Assembly (NCBI RefSeq): GCF_020852455.1
Contig: NZ_JADZAT010000027.1
Span: 39,265-103,264, forward strand
Reading direction: 5' to 3'
DNA from: Novosphingobium sp.
GTDB taxonomy: Bacteria; Pseudomonadota; Alphaproteobacteria; Sphingomonadales; Sphingomonadaceae
DNA: 64,000 nt
In this document: positions 26,319-34,073 of the stretch, one piece after another
How the letters are laid out: each line of letters starts with the position of its first letter
Position numbering within the stretch: the first letter of the stretch is position 1
Notes under the pieces: generated by a model
Told to the model about the DNA's origin: nothing
The model's input: the letters and a program-made list of their open reading frames with translations, nothing else
Database searches by the model: none
Made by a program: the position numbers and the translations under genes

Positions 26319-26750
26319 TCAGGCGTCCGGCGACGCTTTGAGATTGTCGCCCTGCGGCGACCAGGATTCATAGTCGCCCGTTGCCGCGGCGCGCTGGCCG
26401 GTGGCGCCCGCCGGGCGATAGGCCTTGGCCGTGCCGGTGGCATTGGGGGTATAATCGGCTTCCCAGATCCGCGGCGGCGGCAGGTTCGATTCGGGCACGC
26501 CGTCAAAGGCGCCGTGCAGCCAGCCGTGCCATTCGGCCGGAACCCGGCTGGCATCGTTGGCACCGTTGTAGATCACCCAGCGGCGTTCCTTGCCGGCAAA
26601 GGGATGGCCCTTGGGATAGGGCTTTTTCGCGCGGAAATAGGTGTTGCCCTGCGCATCGGAGCCAACCTTGACGCCGGTCAGGCCAGAGTTGAACGCGGTG
26701 CTGAAGGTCGCGCCATCCCACCAGGTGAAGATCTTGCCGAGGATTCCCAT
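26319..26750 (-). CDS. NDUFA12-family NADH:ubiquinone oxidoreductase accessory subunit
   Basis: The 143-residue protein has the B17.2/NDUFA12 signature: IFTWWDGATFSTAF, VGSDAQGNTYF, RRWVIYNG, ASRVPAEWHGWLHG. This supernumerary complex I subunit is shared by alphaproteobacteria and mitochondria and binds the peripheral arm on the cytoplasmic side. It sits with DUF2155 and aat, a conserved alphaproteobacterial grouping. Confidence 0.92.
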   Translation of the reverse strand: MGILGKIFTWWDGATFSTAFNSGLTGVKVGSDAQGNTYFRAKKPYPKGHPFAGKERRWVIYNGANDASRVPAEWHGWLHGAFDGVPESNLPPPRIWEADYTPNATGTAKAYRPAGATGQRAAATGDYESWSPQGDNLKASPDA

Positions 26751-26821
26751 GTGGGCGCGTTAGAGGAACTGGGCGGGGGAAGGCAAGGGGCTGGCGGTGA
26801 AATGGCACCAGTAGGCGGAGG

Positions 26822-28681
26822 TTAACGGCGATCGGGCTTCCACCGCTCAACCCGGTCACGAAGATTGCGGCGATAGTTTTCCTCGGTCCCGCCGAGGGTT
26901 CTGGGCTTGGCAATCGCTTCGATCGGCTTGCCCATCCGGGCCAGGATCAGGTCCCATTCGCTCATTTCATGCCCGCCCACCAGGTTTTCCGGCAAGGTGC
27001 CGCTGGTCAGGAAGCTATCGAGCTCGTCGCGCAGCTCGCCCGCCTTGGGGCCCAGCAGGCACAGCCCTTCCTTGGCGGCACCGACCAGCGCGATATTCGC
27101 ATCACGTTCGTCCTGGCGGCCATAGCTGCCGATTTTGCGGGTACGGCGCTGCTCACGGATCCCGGCCAGCACCTCGGCATGCTCTTTCAGCATGTCCAGC
27201 AAGCGCCGCCCTTCAGCGCTGCCGCCATAGCCCAGCGCGCGGACCAGCTCTGGCACCAGCAGCCGCCTGGCCGGATCGGACAGCAGGGCTTCCTGTTCCG
27301 GGCCGATCAGTGCAAGGGCATCGGCACGGAGTTGCTTGACCAGCTGCCCGACCGAGCTGTTGCGCAGCGCCAGTGTGGCATCGCTGCGTGCCGCCCGGGC
27401 GCAATAGGCGGCGTAGATCGGGCGAACCTGCTCCAGCGTAAGCTCAAGCTGGTAGATCCCGCGATATTCCGGCAGCCGCGTGTCGGCCACCAGCCGCGCG
27501 ATCAGGTCAACATCCTCTGGCTGCGCCGCCTTGCCCACAGCCTGGAAATAGCCGGTCAGCACCTTGAAGTCGGGGCTGCTGCTGGTCAGCGCGGGATCGT
27601 CCAGCGCCTTTGCCAGCTGCGCCCGGAAGAGCGGCAGATTGGCCTGCCGCTGGGCATCAAGATCGCGCCCCGGCTTGCCCGCCAGGTTGGTATGCTGCCC
27701 CAGCAGGCGGGACAGATCGACCGAGCCATGGCCGCGCTTGCTGTGCGTGGTGGAGCGCGCCCACTGGAACCGGAAATTCTCGATCCCCCCGCTGGTCCCG
27801 ATCTGCAGGATCGCGGCAAGTGTGGTGATCGTGCTCTGGTGCGACCGCAGGACAAGGTCCTCGCCATGGTAGATATCGACCGTTTCGGTACTCAGCCTGC
27901 CCGGCCCGAACTTCCAGTTCGGCATCACGCCGGCATCGCTGCTTTCGCGCTGGACGATGGTGAAATCGGCGTGTTCGCGGGCCGGTTCCTCGATCAGGCA
28001 GTATTCGTTGGCCAGACGCAGCGCCCAGCTGGCCACCAGTTGCTTTCCGGCCTCGTAGTCCTGCATCCCCCTGGCCGCCTCGTTCTGTAGCGGCGGGGTG
28101 ATCGCATCGAAATTGACCTGGGCATTGCTGGTGCTGCCGGGCCGGGGAGCCAGGCGATAGGTTCGCGCTTCTGGCGACGGCGCGGAGTGCTCTCCCCCGA
28201 TGGACCGGTCGATCGTCACCGCGGTTACCCCCGGCGTGAACAGCGCGGCCAGGCAATATCCGTCGCAGGCATATCCGGCCTGCTTGACGCCGCCGACCTT
28301 CTCGCGCCTTGGGTTGCGCATTTCAAGCCGCACCACTCCGCTGAGCGCGATCGTCTGATCGGGGGTGACATCGGGCAGGATCGAGGCGCGATACCGGGCC
28401 AGGTCGCGCTGGCGGACCGGCCGGGTGGTGGTGGACGTAACCAGCAGCAGCATGGCAAACCCGGCGAATGTGGCCGCCACCTCGCTTCCGGTCAGCCACA
28501 GCACCGGCAGCGATCCGGCGGAGAAGATGACACCATAGAGAAAGGCCGTGGGCATCAGGGCCAGCACCAGCCCGGGAACGATCAGCAAGAACAGGCCGAT
28601 CACCACCAGCCATGGCATGGCCAGCGCCAAAAACGCGCCGATCCCGGTCACCAGCAGATAGGTAATCAGGAACTTGACCAT
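26822..28681 (-). CDS. Large membrane-anchored protein of unknown function
   Basis: I do not recognise this 619-residue protein. Residues 1-85 contain about three hydrophobic segments. The rest is soluble and has two parts: a mixed region up to about residue 300 with scattered Cys and aromatic residues (for example YACDGYCLAALFTPGV), and a helical, Leu/Ala/Arg-rich C-terminal half without repeats I could define. The start ATG at 28681 gives MVKFLITYLLV. It stands alone between NDUFA12 and DUF192, and codon use is like its neighbours. Confidence 0.65.
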   Translation of the reverse strand: MVKFLITYLLVTGIGAFLALAMPWLVVIGLFLLIVPGLVLALMPTAFLYGVIFSAGSLPVLWLTGSEVAATFAGFAMLLLVTSTTTRPVRQRDLARYRASILPDVTPDQTIALSGVVRLEMRNPRREKVGGVKQAGYACDGYCLAALFTPGVTAVTIDRSIGGEHSAPSPEARTYRLAPRPGSTSNAQVNFDAITPPLQNEAARGMQDYEAGKQLVASWALRLANEYCLIEEPAREHADFTIVQRESSDAGVMPNWKFGPGRLSTETVDIYHGEDLVLRSHQSTITTLAAILQIGTSGGIENFRFQWARSTTHSKRGHGSVDLSRLLGQHTNLAGKPGRDLDAQRQANLPLFRAQLAKALDDPALTSSSPDFKVLTGYFQAVGKAAQPEDVDLIARLVADTRLPEYRGIYQLELTLEQVRPIYAAYCARAARSDATLALRNSSVGQLVKQLRADALALIGPEQEALLSDPARRLLVPELVRALGYGGSAEGRRLLDMLKEHAEVLAGIREQRRTRKIGSYGRQDERDANIALVGAAKEGLCLLGPKAGELRDELDSFLTSGTLPENLVGGHEMSEWDLILARMGKPIEAIAKPRTLGGTEENYRRNLRDRVERWKPDRR

Positions 28682-28764
28682 TCAGCCTCCCCCATTGCGC
28701 GGGGTCTAGCCGAAAGCCGTTGAAATTCAGTGACCAGTCGGCGGCAGCAGCGGCGCCGCATGCT

Positions 28765-29247
28765 TCACCAGCTGACCCGGTCCCCGGCGACGATCCCCAG
28801 TTCGGCGGCGCGGCCGCCCGGCAGCTCGAGCACCGCCTTGACCGGCCCGGCCGATCTGAGCGGCGTTTCGTCATAGGGCTTGGCATTGGCGGCAATGTTG
28901 GCGATCCGCCCGTCGGCGGCAATGAACAGCAGGTCCAGCCCGATCACCGTGTTGCGCATCCAGAAACTGGCCGTGCGCGGCGGATCGAGCGGGAACAGCA
29001 TGCCTTCAGCCGGACCCAGTTTGGTGCGGAACATCAGCCCCTGGGCCTGCTGCTGGGTCGTTTGCGCCAGTTCGACGCGGAAGTGGTAGGTCTTCTCGCC
29101 CCGCTCGATCGTCAGCGGCGCAACCGGCAGCCCGCTTTCGGGATGGAGCGCAGGCGCCTCGCCGGCCGTGGGCGAGCCGGGCCCGGCCCCACCCTTGCAG
29201 GCCGCCAGCGCCAGCGCCGCCGCAGCCAGGATCATCCACCGCTTCAT
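28765..29247 (-). CDS. DUF192 lipoprotein
   Basis: The 160-residue protein has a lipobox (LAAC, Cys17). A DUF192 domain follows: TTQQQAQGLMFRTKLGPAEGMLFPLDPPRTASFWMRNT, where the MWM/WMRNT-like segment is diagnostic, then LLFIAADGRIANI and a C-terminal AAELGIVAGDRV. The family is widespread and has no settled function. Its start overlaps the recX stop by 4 bp, so it is the second gene of a coupled pair. Confidence 0.85.
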   Translation of the reverse strand: MKRWMILAAAALALAACKGGAGPGSPTAGEAPALHPESGLPVAPLTIERGEKTYHFRVELAQTTQQQAQGLMFRTKLGPAEGMLFPLDPPRTASFWMRNTVIGLDLLFIAADGRIANIAANAKPYDETPLRSAGPVKAVLELPGGRAAELGIVAGDRVSW

Positions 29248-29810
29248 TGCTCGCCCTCTCCCTGTTCAGCCCATTCCTCAACCGTGTCGGCATCCTGGGC
29301 ACTCACCAGCAGCCGCGCAAAATCCAGCGGATGGCCGGCGCGCAGCATCGCCGCCAGCTGCTTTTCGCGGCGCTCGCGATCGGGCAGGTCCGGGCCGAAC
29401 GGACCGAACCGGCGTTTCCTGGCCATGGCCAGTGCCGCGCGGCGCTGGGCCGTCTGGCTGGCCCGCGCCGCCTCGCGCTCGGCCTCGCCGATCCCCGCCG
29501 CGCCCAGCGCCTGCGCGATCCGCCGCTGGCCATAGCCGCGCCGGAGCAGGCTGGAGCTTTTGGCCCGGGCAAAGGCGGCATCATCGACATAGCCCGCGCC
29601 CACGAAACGATCGACCAGCGGCGCAACCGGCGGCTCGCCCTCCCCTTCCCAGCCGCGCTCGCGCAGCTTGCGGTTGAGGTACTGTTCCAGCTTGGCGGCC
29701 GAGGTGGCAAAGCGCGCGACATAGGCCAGCGCCAGCTCTTCAAGCCGGGCCGAATCGAGCGGCCGGGGCGGCCGTTTGGCGCGGCCAGACTGTGACGCGT
29801 TGGTTACCAT
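29244..29810 (-). CDS. recX: RecX-family regulatory protein
   Basis: The 188-residue protein carries the RecX helical repeats: ALAYVARFATSAAKLEQYLNRKLRERGW, VDRFVGAGYVDDAAFARAKSSSLLRRGYGQRRIAQAL and a third repeat to the C-terminus. RecX modulates RecA filaments. Start 29810 (MVTNASQSG) is preferred over an upstream in-frame ATG at 29888. recA is not in this window. Coupled to the DUF192 gene. Confidence 0.85.
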   Translation of the reverse strand: MVTNASQSGRAKRPPRPLDSARLEELALAYVARFATSAAKLEQYLNRKLRERGWEGEGEPPVAPLVDRFVGAGYVDDAAFARAKSSSLLRRGYGQRRIAQALGAAGIGEAEREAARASQTAQRRAALAMARKRRFGPFGPDLPDRERREKQLAAMLRAGHPLDFARLLVSAQDADTVEEWAEQGEGEQ

Positions 29811-29948
29811 TGGCCTTATTCGTGCCACAGTCGCGGGCAAATGGGGAGGCCGGGGATGCGGGCCATTTGTGGCCCGCGGTGGATTCAATGTGCGGAACGC
29901 CCAGCAATTCGGGCGTTTCGCACTGATAAGAAACGGGTTTTATCGCGC

Positions 29949-31727
29949 ATGACCGATGCCGCCACGCTTGAGAGCCAGGCCGAACAGGCCCTTGTTCCCA
30001 CGCCGAATGAAGACGATCTGCCCCGCCGCCTGTCCAATTTCGCCACTTTCGGCGATGCGCTGGACTATGCGGCCCGGGGCAAGCGCGGGCTCAATTTCCA
30101 CGATCCGCGCGGCACGCTGAAGCGGGTCTATCCTTACAGCGAACTGCGCGAGGATGCGCTGGGCATGGCCCGCCGGCTGATCGCCCACGGCATCCGCAAG
30201 GGTGACCGGGTGGCGCTGATCGCCGAAACCGGGCCGGAATTCGCCGCGCTGTTCTGCGGCTGCGTCTATGCCGGGGCCTGGCCGGTGCCGCTGCCGCTGC
30301 CAACCAGCTTTGGCGGCAAGGACGCCTATGTCGATCAGCTGGCGGTCCAGCTGGCCAGCAGTGATCCCAAGGTGCTGTTCTACCCCGAGGAAATCGCCGG
30401 GCTGAGCCACCCCGCCGCCGAACGGCAGGGCTGCGAAGGGATGTCGTTCCAGGATCTTGCCGCGCGTCCCGCGCCGGATTGCGACCTGCCCCAGGCCGAT
30501 CCCGACGACATTTCCTATCTGCAGTATTCCAGCGGATCGACCCGCTTCCCGCACGGCGTTGCGGTGACCCATGCCAGCCTGCTCAACAACCTGGCCGGGC
30601 ATGGCGAGGGCATGAAGCTGATCGAAAGCGATCGCTGCGTATCGTGGCTGCCATGGTATCACGATATGGGACTGGTCGGCTGCTTCCTCTCGCCGATCGC
30701 CAACCAGGTTTCGGCCGATTACCTTAAGACCGAGGATTTCGCCCGCCGCCCGCTGGCCTGGCTCGACATGGTCAGCCGCAATCCGGGCACCACGCTCAGC
30801 TATTCGCCGACCTTCGGCTATGACATCTGCGCGCGCCGGATTTCCAGCCAGAGCAATGTCACCGAACGCTTCGACCTGTCGCGCTGGCGGATCGCCGGCA
30901 ATGGCGCCGACATGATCCGCCCCGACGTGATGCAGGGCTTCGTCAACGCCTTTGCCCCCGCCGGGTTCAAGGCCAGCGCGTTCCTGCCCAGCTATGGCCT
31001 GGCCGAAGCGACCCTGTCGGTCACGATCATGCCGCCGGGCGAAGGAATTCGCGTCGAGCTGGTTGAGGAAGAACGCCTTTCGGGCACGGCGCGCGATCTG
31101 TCGCGCCCGGCCCGCTACCGCGCGATCGTCAACTGCGGCAAGGCGGTGAAGGACATGGAACTGGCGATCCTTGATGGCAACGGCAAGGCGCTGGGCGATC
31201 ACCAGATCGGCAAGGTCTGGTGCCGGGGCCCGTCGGTGATGGTCGGCTATTTCCGCGATCCCGAAGCGACCGAGGCCTGCATGGTGCCGGGCGATGACGG
31301 CAAGGGCGCCTGGCTGGACACCGGTGACATGGGCTACATGGTCGATGGCTATCTGTTCATCGTTGGCCGCGCCAAGGACATGATCATCATCAACGGCAAG
31401 AACCACTGGCCGCAGGATATCGAATGGGCGGTCGAACAGCTGCCCGGCTTCAACCACGGCGACATTGCCGCCTTCTCGGTAGAGACCGACAGCGGCGAGG
31501 AATCGGTGGCGGTGCTGGTCCACTGCCGGGTTTCCGACCCCGAGGAACGCCAACGCCTGCACGACACGATCCGCGACAAGGTCCGCTCGATCCTGGGCCA
31601 CCCGGCGATCGTCGAACTGGTCCCCCCGCGCACCCTGCCGCGCACCTCGTCGGGCAAGCTCAGCCGGGCCAAGGCCAAGAAGCAGTACCTTTCGGGCGAG
31701 ATCGAACCGATCAAGCTGGCGGCATAG
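29949..31727 (+). CDS. Fatty acyl-AMP ligase (FAAL-like adenylating enzyme)
   Basis: The 592-residue ANL-superfamily enzyme has LQYSSGSTRFPHGVAVTHASL (A3), SWLPWYHDMGLVG, SYGLAEATLSV, DTGDMGYMVDGYLFIVGRAKDMIIINGKNHWPQDIE (A7-A8), and a C-terminal SSGKLSRAKAKKQYLSG with the catalytic Lys of A10. The YHDMGLVG segment and overall layout match FAALs, which make acyl-adenylates for polyketide or lipid assembly rather than CoA esters. Start 29949 (MTDAATLES) was chosen over a longer frame. Its last 49 coding bases are duplicated at 32537-32585. Confidence 0.88.
   Translation: MTDAATLESQAEQALVPTPNEDDLPRRLSNFATFGDALDYAARGKRGLNFHDPRGTLKRVYPYSELREDALGMARRLIAHGIRKGDRVALIAETGPEFAALFCGCVYAGAWPVPLPLPTSFGGKDAYVDQLAVQLASSDPKVLFYPEEIAGLSHPAAERQGCEGMSFQDLAARPAPDCDLPQADPDDISYLQYSSGSTRFPHGVAVTHASLLNNLAGHGEGMKLIESDRCVSWLPWYHDMGLVGCFLSPIANQVSADYLKTEDFARRPLAWLDMVSRNPGTTLSYSPTFGYDICARRISSQSNVTERFDLSRWRIAGNGADMIRPDVMQGFVNAFAPAGFKASAFLPSYGLAEATLSVTIMPPGEGIRVELVEEERLSGTARDLSRPARYRAIVNCGKAVKDMELAILDGNGKALGDHQIGKVWCRGPSVMVGYFRDPEATEACMVPGDDGKGAWLDTGDMGYMVDGYLFIVGRAKDMIIINGKNHWPQDIEWAVEQLPGFNHGDIAAFSVETDSGEESVAVLVHCRVSDPEERQRLHDTIRDKVRSILGHPAIVELVPPRTLPRTSSGKLSRAKAKKQYLSGEIEPIKLAA
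31671..31719. repeat. Left copy of 49-bp direct repeat (3' end of the acyl-AMP ligase gene)
   Basis: This stretch encodes the ligase residues AKKQYLSGEIEPIKL and recurs, with 2 mismatches in 49 bp, at 32537-32585. The two copies bracket the toxin-antitoxin genes at a spacing of 866 bp. Confidence 0.85.
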
Positions 31728-31778
31728 GGCACGGAAAATTGCCTGGCGGCCAAAGGCCGTTGGTTGGTACCTCCAAGA

Positions 31779-31816
31779 TTGACGCTCCACAAAAATTGTC
31801 GTATATGAACGACAAT
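31779..31816 (+). promoter_or_regulatory. Toxin-antitoxin promoter and operator
   Basis: The -35 TTGACG (31779-31784), a 17-bp spacer and the -10 TATATG (31802-31807) form a good promoter. A perfect inverted repeat ATTGTCG-N8-CGACAAT (31795-31816) covers the -10 and reaches the toxin ATG at 31815, as expected for autorepression by the antitoxin or the complex. The predicted transcript would begin at about the ATG, that is, be leaderless. Confidence 0.65.
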
Positions 31817-32105
31817 GTACAACCTTGAGCAAACTGCCGAGTTCGCAGCCTGGTTGGACGCCCTGCGCGATCAACGTGCGCAGACGGCAATTGCCACTCG
31901 GCTGGTGCGTATCCAGTCGGGCCTGCTGGGAGATTGGAAAACAGTCGGCAATGGCGTCAGCGAAGTGCGCATCGACTATGGGCCGGGCTATCGCCTCTAT
32001 TACACCATTCGCGATCAGACGGTCGTGATCTTGCTGTGTGGCAGTGACAAGCGCGGACAGGACCGGGCAATCAAGTTGGCGCAGCGGTTGGCAAAAGATT
32101 TTTGA
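31815..32105 (+). CDS. HigB/RelE-like toxin (Gp49-like killer protein)
   Basis: The 96-residue protein matches the addiction-module killer family (RelE/ParE superfamily): FAAWLDALRDQRAQTAIATRLVRIQSGLLGDWKTVGNGVSEVRIDYGPGYRLYYTI, then VVILLCGSDKRGQDRAIKLA. Such toxins are ribosome-dependent mRNA interferases. The toxin gene precedes the antitoxin, the HigBA order. Base composition is less GC-rich than in neighbours, suggesting acquisition. The module is flanked by 49-bp duplications. Confidence 0.9.
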   Translation: MYNLEQTAEFAAWLDALRDQRAQTAIATRLVRIQSGLLGDWKTVGNGVSEVRIDYGPGYRLYYTIRDQTVVILLCGSDKRGQDRAIKLAQRLAKDF

Positions 32106-32161
32106 ATTCAAGCGAGGGCTTGCTCACCCCTTGGGAAGATTGGAGCATAAGGAAACGGATC

Positions 32162-32464
32162 ATGACGAAGCCTGCAACAACCTCCTTCGATGCGGCAAAA
32201 TACATCAACACGCCCGACAGCGTGATTGACCTGATCAACGACGCCTTTGAAAGCGGTCATGTCCCCTATATCGCCAACGCGCTTGGTGTTGCGGCGCGGT
32301 CAGAGGGTATGAGCAAGATCGCGGAAAAAACCGGTGTTAACCGGCAGGCACTGTACACCGCACTCAGCGAGAACGGCAATCCGACGCTGGAGACGCTGCT
32401 CAAGGTGATGTCCGCGCTGGGCATGCATCTGAAATGCGAAAGTGATGTCGCTGCGGCGGCTTGA
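32162..32464 (+). CDS. HigA-like antitoxin with XRE-type HTH
   Basis: The 100-residue protein matches the addiction-module antidote family: an N-terminal arm, then IANALGVAARSEGMSKIAEKTGVNRQALYTALSENGNPTLETLLKVMSALGMHLK, an XRE helix-turn-helix. It should bind the toxin and the operator at 31795-31816. Start 32162 has AAGGA upstream; an in-frame ATG at 32102, overlapping the toxin stop, is possible but would add 20 atypical residues. Confidence 0.88.
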   Translation: MTKPATTSFDAAKYINTPDSVIDLINDAFESGHVPYIANALGVAARSEGMSKIAEKTGVNRQALYTALSENGNPTLETLLKVMSALGMHLKCESDVAAAA

Positions 32465-32536
32465 AGGCCTTGATTCCGCCTAACCCATCGCCAGCCCACC
32501 CAGTGCGCAAACGCGCCAAAACAGGGATCACGCGCA

Positions 32537-32585
32537 AAGGCCAAGAAGCAGTATCTTTCGGGCGCGATCGAACCGATCAAGCTGG
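32537..32585. repeat. Right copy of 49-bp direct repeat (relict of acyl-AMP ligase 3' end)
   Basis: It is 47/49 identical to 31671-31719 and reads AKKQYLSGAIEPIKL in the same orientation, but no gene runs into it. It is a non-coding remnant downstream of the antitoxin and marks the right edge of the inserted or duplicated segment. Confidence 0.85.
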
Positions 32586-32673
32586 GGCCTGAGGGGCGAC
32601 CGGCAGTTAGGCGGAAACCGGGAGAAAGCTGGGCGTCCCGATTGCGCCGCAGGCGCATTCGGGAACCGTCGCT

Positions 32674-33330
32674 TCAGTTCGCGCCGGGGGGCGCCGCCTC
32701 TTCCACGACCATATCGTAAAGCTCCTGCTTTCCGAATGATTGCAATGGCTTGCCATTGACAAAGAAGGTCGGCGTCTTGGTCACACCGGCCGCCTTGGCG
32801 TCGGCCATGTCCTGCTGGATAAGCAGGTCGATTTCCGGCAATGCAGCATCCTGTTTGGCCTTGGCGATGTCCAGGCCGGCTCCACCAGCCAGCTCCCACA
32901 TTAGCGCAGTATTGATCCCTTCGTGCGACGCCCACTCGCTCTGCCGTTCCAGCAGGGCAACGAGAACGGCTTCGAACTTGTTCTGCCGGCGCGCCGCTTC
33001 AAGCAGCCTGACGGCATTTTCGGATCCCGGGTGGAAAGTGGCATAGCGCAGCACAACCCGCACCTTGCCCTGGTGATCCGCGACGATCTCCTCCACCACC
33101 GGGAAGAAATCGCGGCACGTCTCGCACATCGGATCGAAAAATTCGGTCAAGGTCACCTTTGCGTCAACCGGGCCAAGCACTGGTGAGTACCTGCGGAACA
33201 GCACGCTTTCACCATTGACATCAACATCTTGCGCAAGATCAGGTGCGGGCTTGGTATACAGTGCGGCGGCCAGCACAAAGACAGCAATCGCGGCAATGCC
33301 GAACAGCGCTACGATCGTTCGCCGTGTCAT
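32674..33330 (-). CDS. DsbA-like thioredoxin-fold protein (membrane-anchored)
   Basis: The 218-residue protein has an N-terminal membrane anchor (about residues 7-25) and a thioredoxin-fold domain with the redox motif C69-E-T-C72 in FFDPMCETCRDFFP. The cis-Pro loop is KTPTFFV. It should introduce or handle disulfides in the periplasm. It overlaps the dsbB-like gene upstream by 4 bp (ATGA) and is its likely partner. Confidence 0.88.
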   Translation of the reverse strand: MTRRTIVALFGIAAIAVFVLAAALYTKPAPDLAQDVDVNGESVLFRRYSPVLGPVDAKVTLTEFFDPMCETCRDFFPVVEEIVADHQGKVRVVLRYATFHPGSENAVRLLEAARRQNKFEAVLVALLERQSEWASHEGINTALMWELAGGAGLDIAKAKQDAALPEIDLLIQQDMADAKAAGVTKTPTFFVNGKPLQSFGKQELYDMVVEEAAPPGAN

Positions 33331-33809
33331 GATTCAGCCTTCCGATTTGAAAAGTACATCAGCGCCGCAATGCCCAGGAATGCGCCAAGCGCAAGGAATG
33401 GCAGCGGCAACACCCCGAAGATGGTCATATCGGCACTCGCACAAGAAACACCCTGGCTGCAGGGGGCCAGACTTTCAGCGATGACGCCAACGTAGACCAG
33501 CGAGTGATAAAGCGCGACGAACGCCCCCAGGCCGGCCAGCGCCATGGCATAGCGCCAGATCGTAAAGTCGCTGCGCAGCGCGGCGATTCCCAGAATGACT
33601 GCCAGCGGGAACATGAAGGCCCGTTGAAACCAGCACAGGCTGCAAGGCGTCTGCCCCATCACTTCGCCGACGAACAAGACACCCAGCGCCGAGATGGTGG
33701 CGATGCCCCAGGCCAGGAACAGACATGCCCAGGCGCGTCCATCGCGAGCGATGGCATCATCCACTGGAACCTTCGGCTGCGGTGCCTGATTGTCGTTCGG
33801 GCGGCTCAT
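33327..33809 (-). CDS. DsbB-family disulfide bond formation protein (BdbC-like)
   Basis: The 160-residue, four-helix membrane protein has the quinone-linked Cys pair C56-S-L-C59 in PCSLCWFQR and the second periplasmic pair C117...C123. It would re-oxidise the downstream DsbA-like protein with ubiquinone. Start at 33809 gives a soluble N-terminal tail of about 25 residues. The pair lies right of the toxin-antitoxin patch and may be part of the accessory region or the original chromosome. Confidence 0.88.
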   Translation of the reverse strand: MSRPNDNQAPQPKVPVDDAIARDGRAWACLFLAWGIATISALGVLFVGEVMGQTPCSLCWFQRAFMFPLAVILGIAALRSDFTIWRYAMALAGLGAFVALYHSLVYVGVIAESLAPCSQGVSCASADMTIFGVLPLPFLALGAFLGIAALMYFSNRKAES

Positions 33810-33964
33810 GCAAAGCTACCTAGACAGAAGCTTCCGGGACACAACCGGGGATTCCAACTTTCTGGATCAAGGCCGCGCCCTGCCAGCTGGGCGGGCCGGT
33901 GCTGTATGTACACGAAACTCGTCGGATAGACTGCTGTGCCGGTAGTCTGCCCCAGCCCCGCTCT

Positions 33965-34034
33965 CCCTGAGCTTGTCGAAGGTAGTTGCGCGACGGTTGA
34001 ATGTGTTGAGACGCCTTTCACCCGGCTCAGGACG
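33965..34034. repeat. Degenerate inverted REP pair (REPIN-like)
   Basis: The left arm CCCTGAGCTTGTCGAAGG (33965-33982) and a degenerate right arm with CCGGCTCAGGACG (34014-34034) face each other in the gap between dsbB and the nuclease gene. The left arm has the same core as the element inside pccA at 51445-51460. Confidence 0.5.
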
Positions 34035-34073
34035 AGGAGGTCTTGGAGTGAAACATGACTTCGCCATTTCCCG

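Noticed and set aside
29940..32111. 723-codon open frame antisense to the acyl-AMP ligase
   Set aside because: Shadow of the ligase, which has all ANL motifs; the antisense translation has no recognisable domain.
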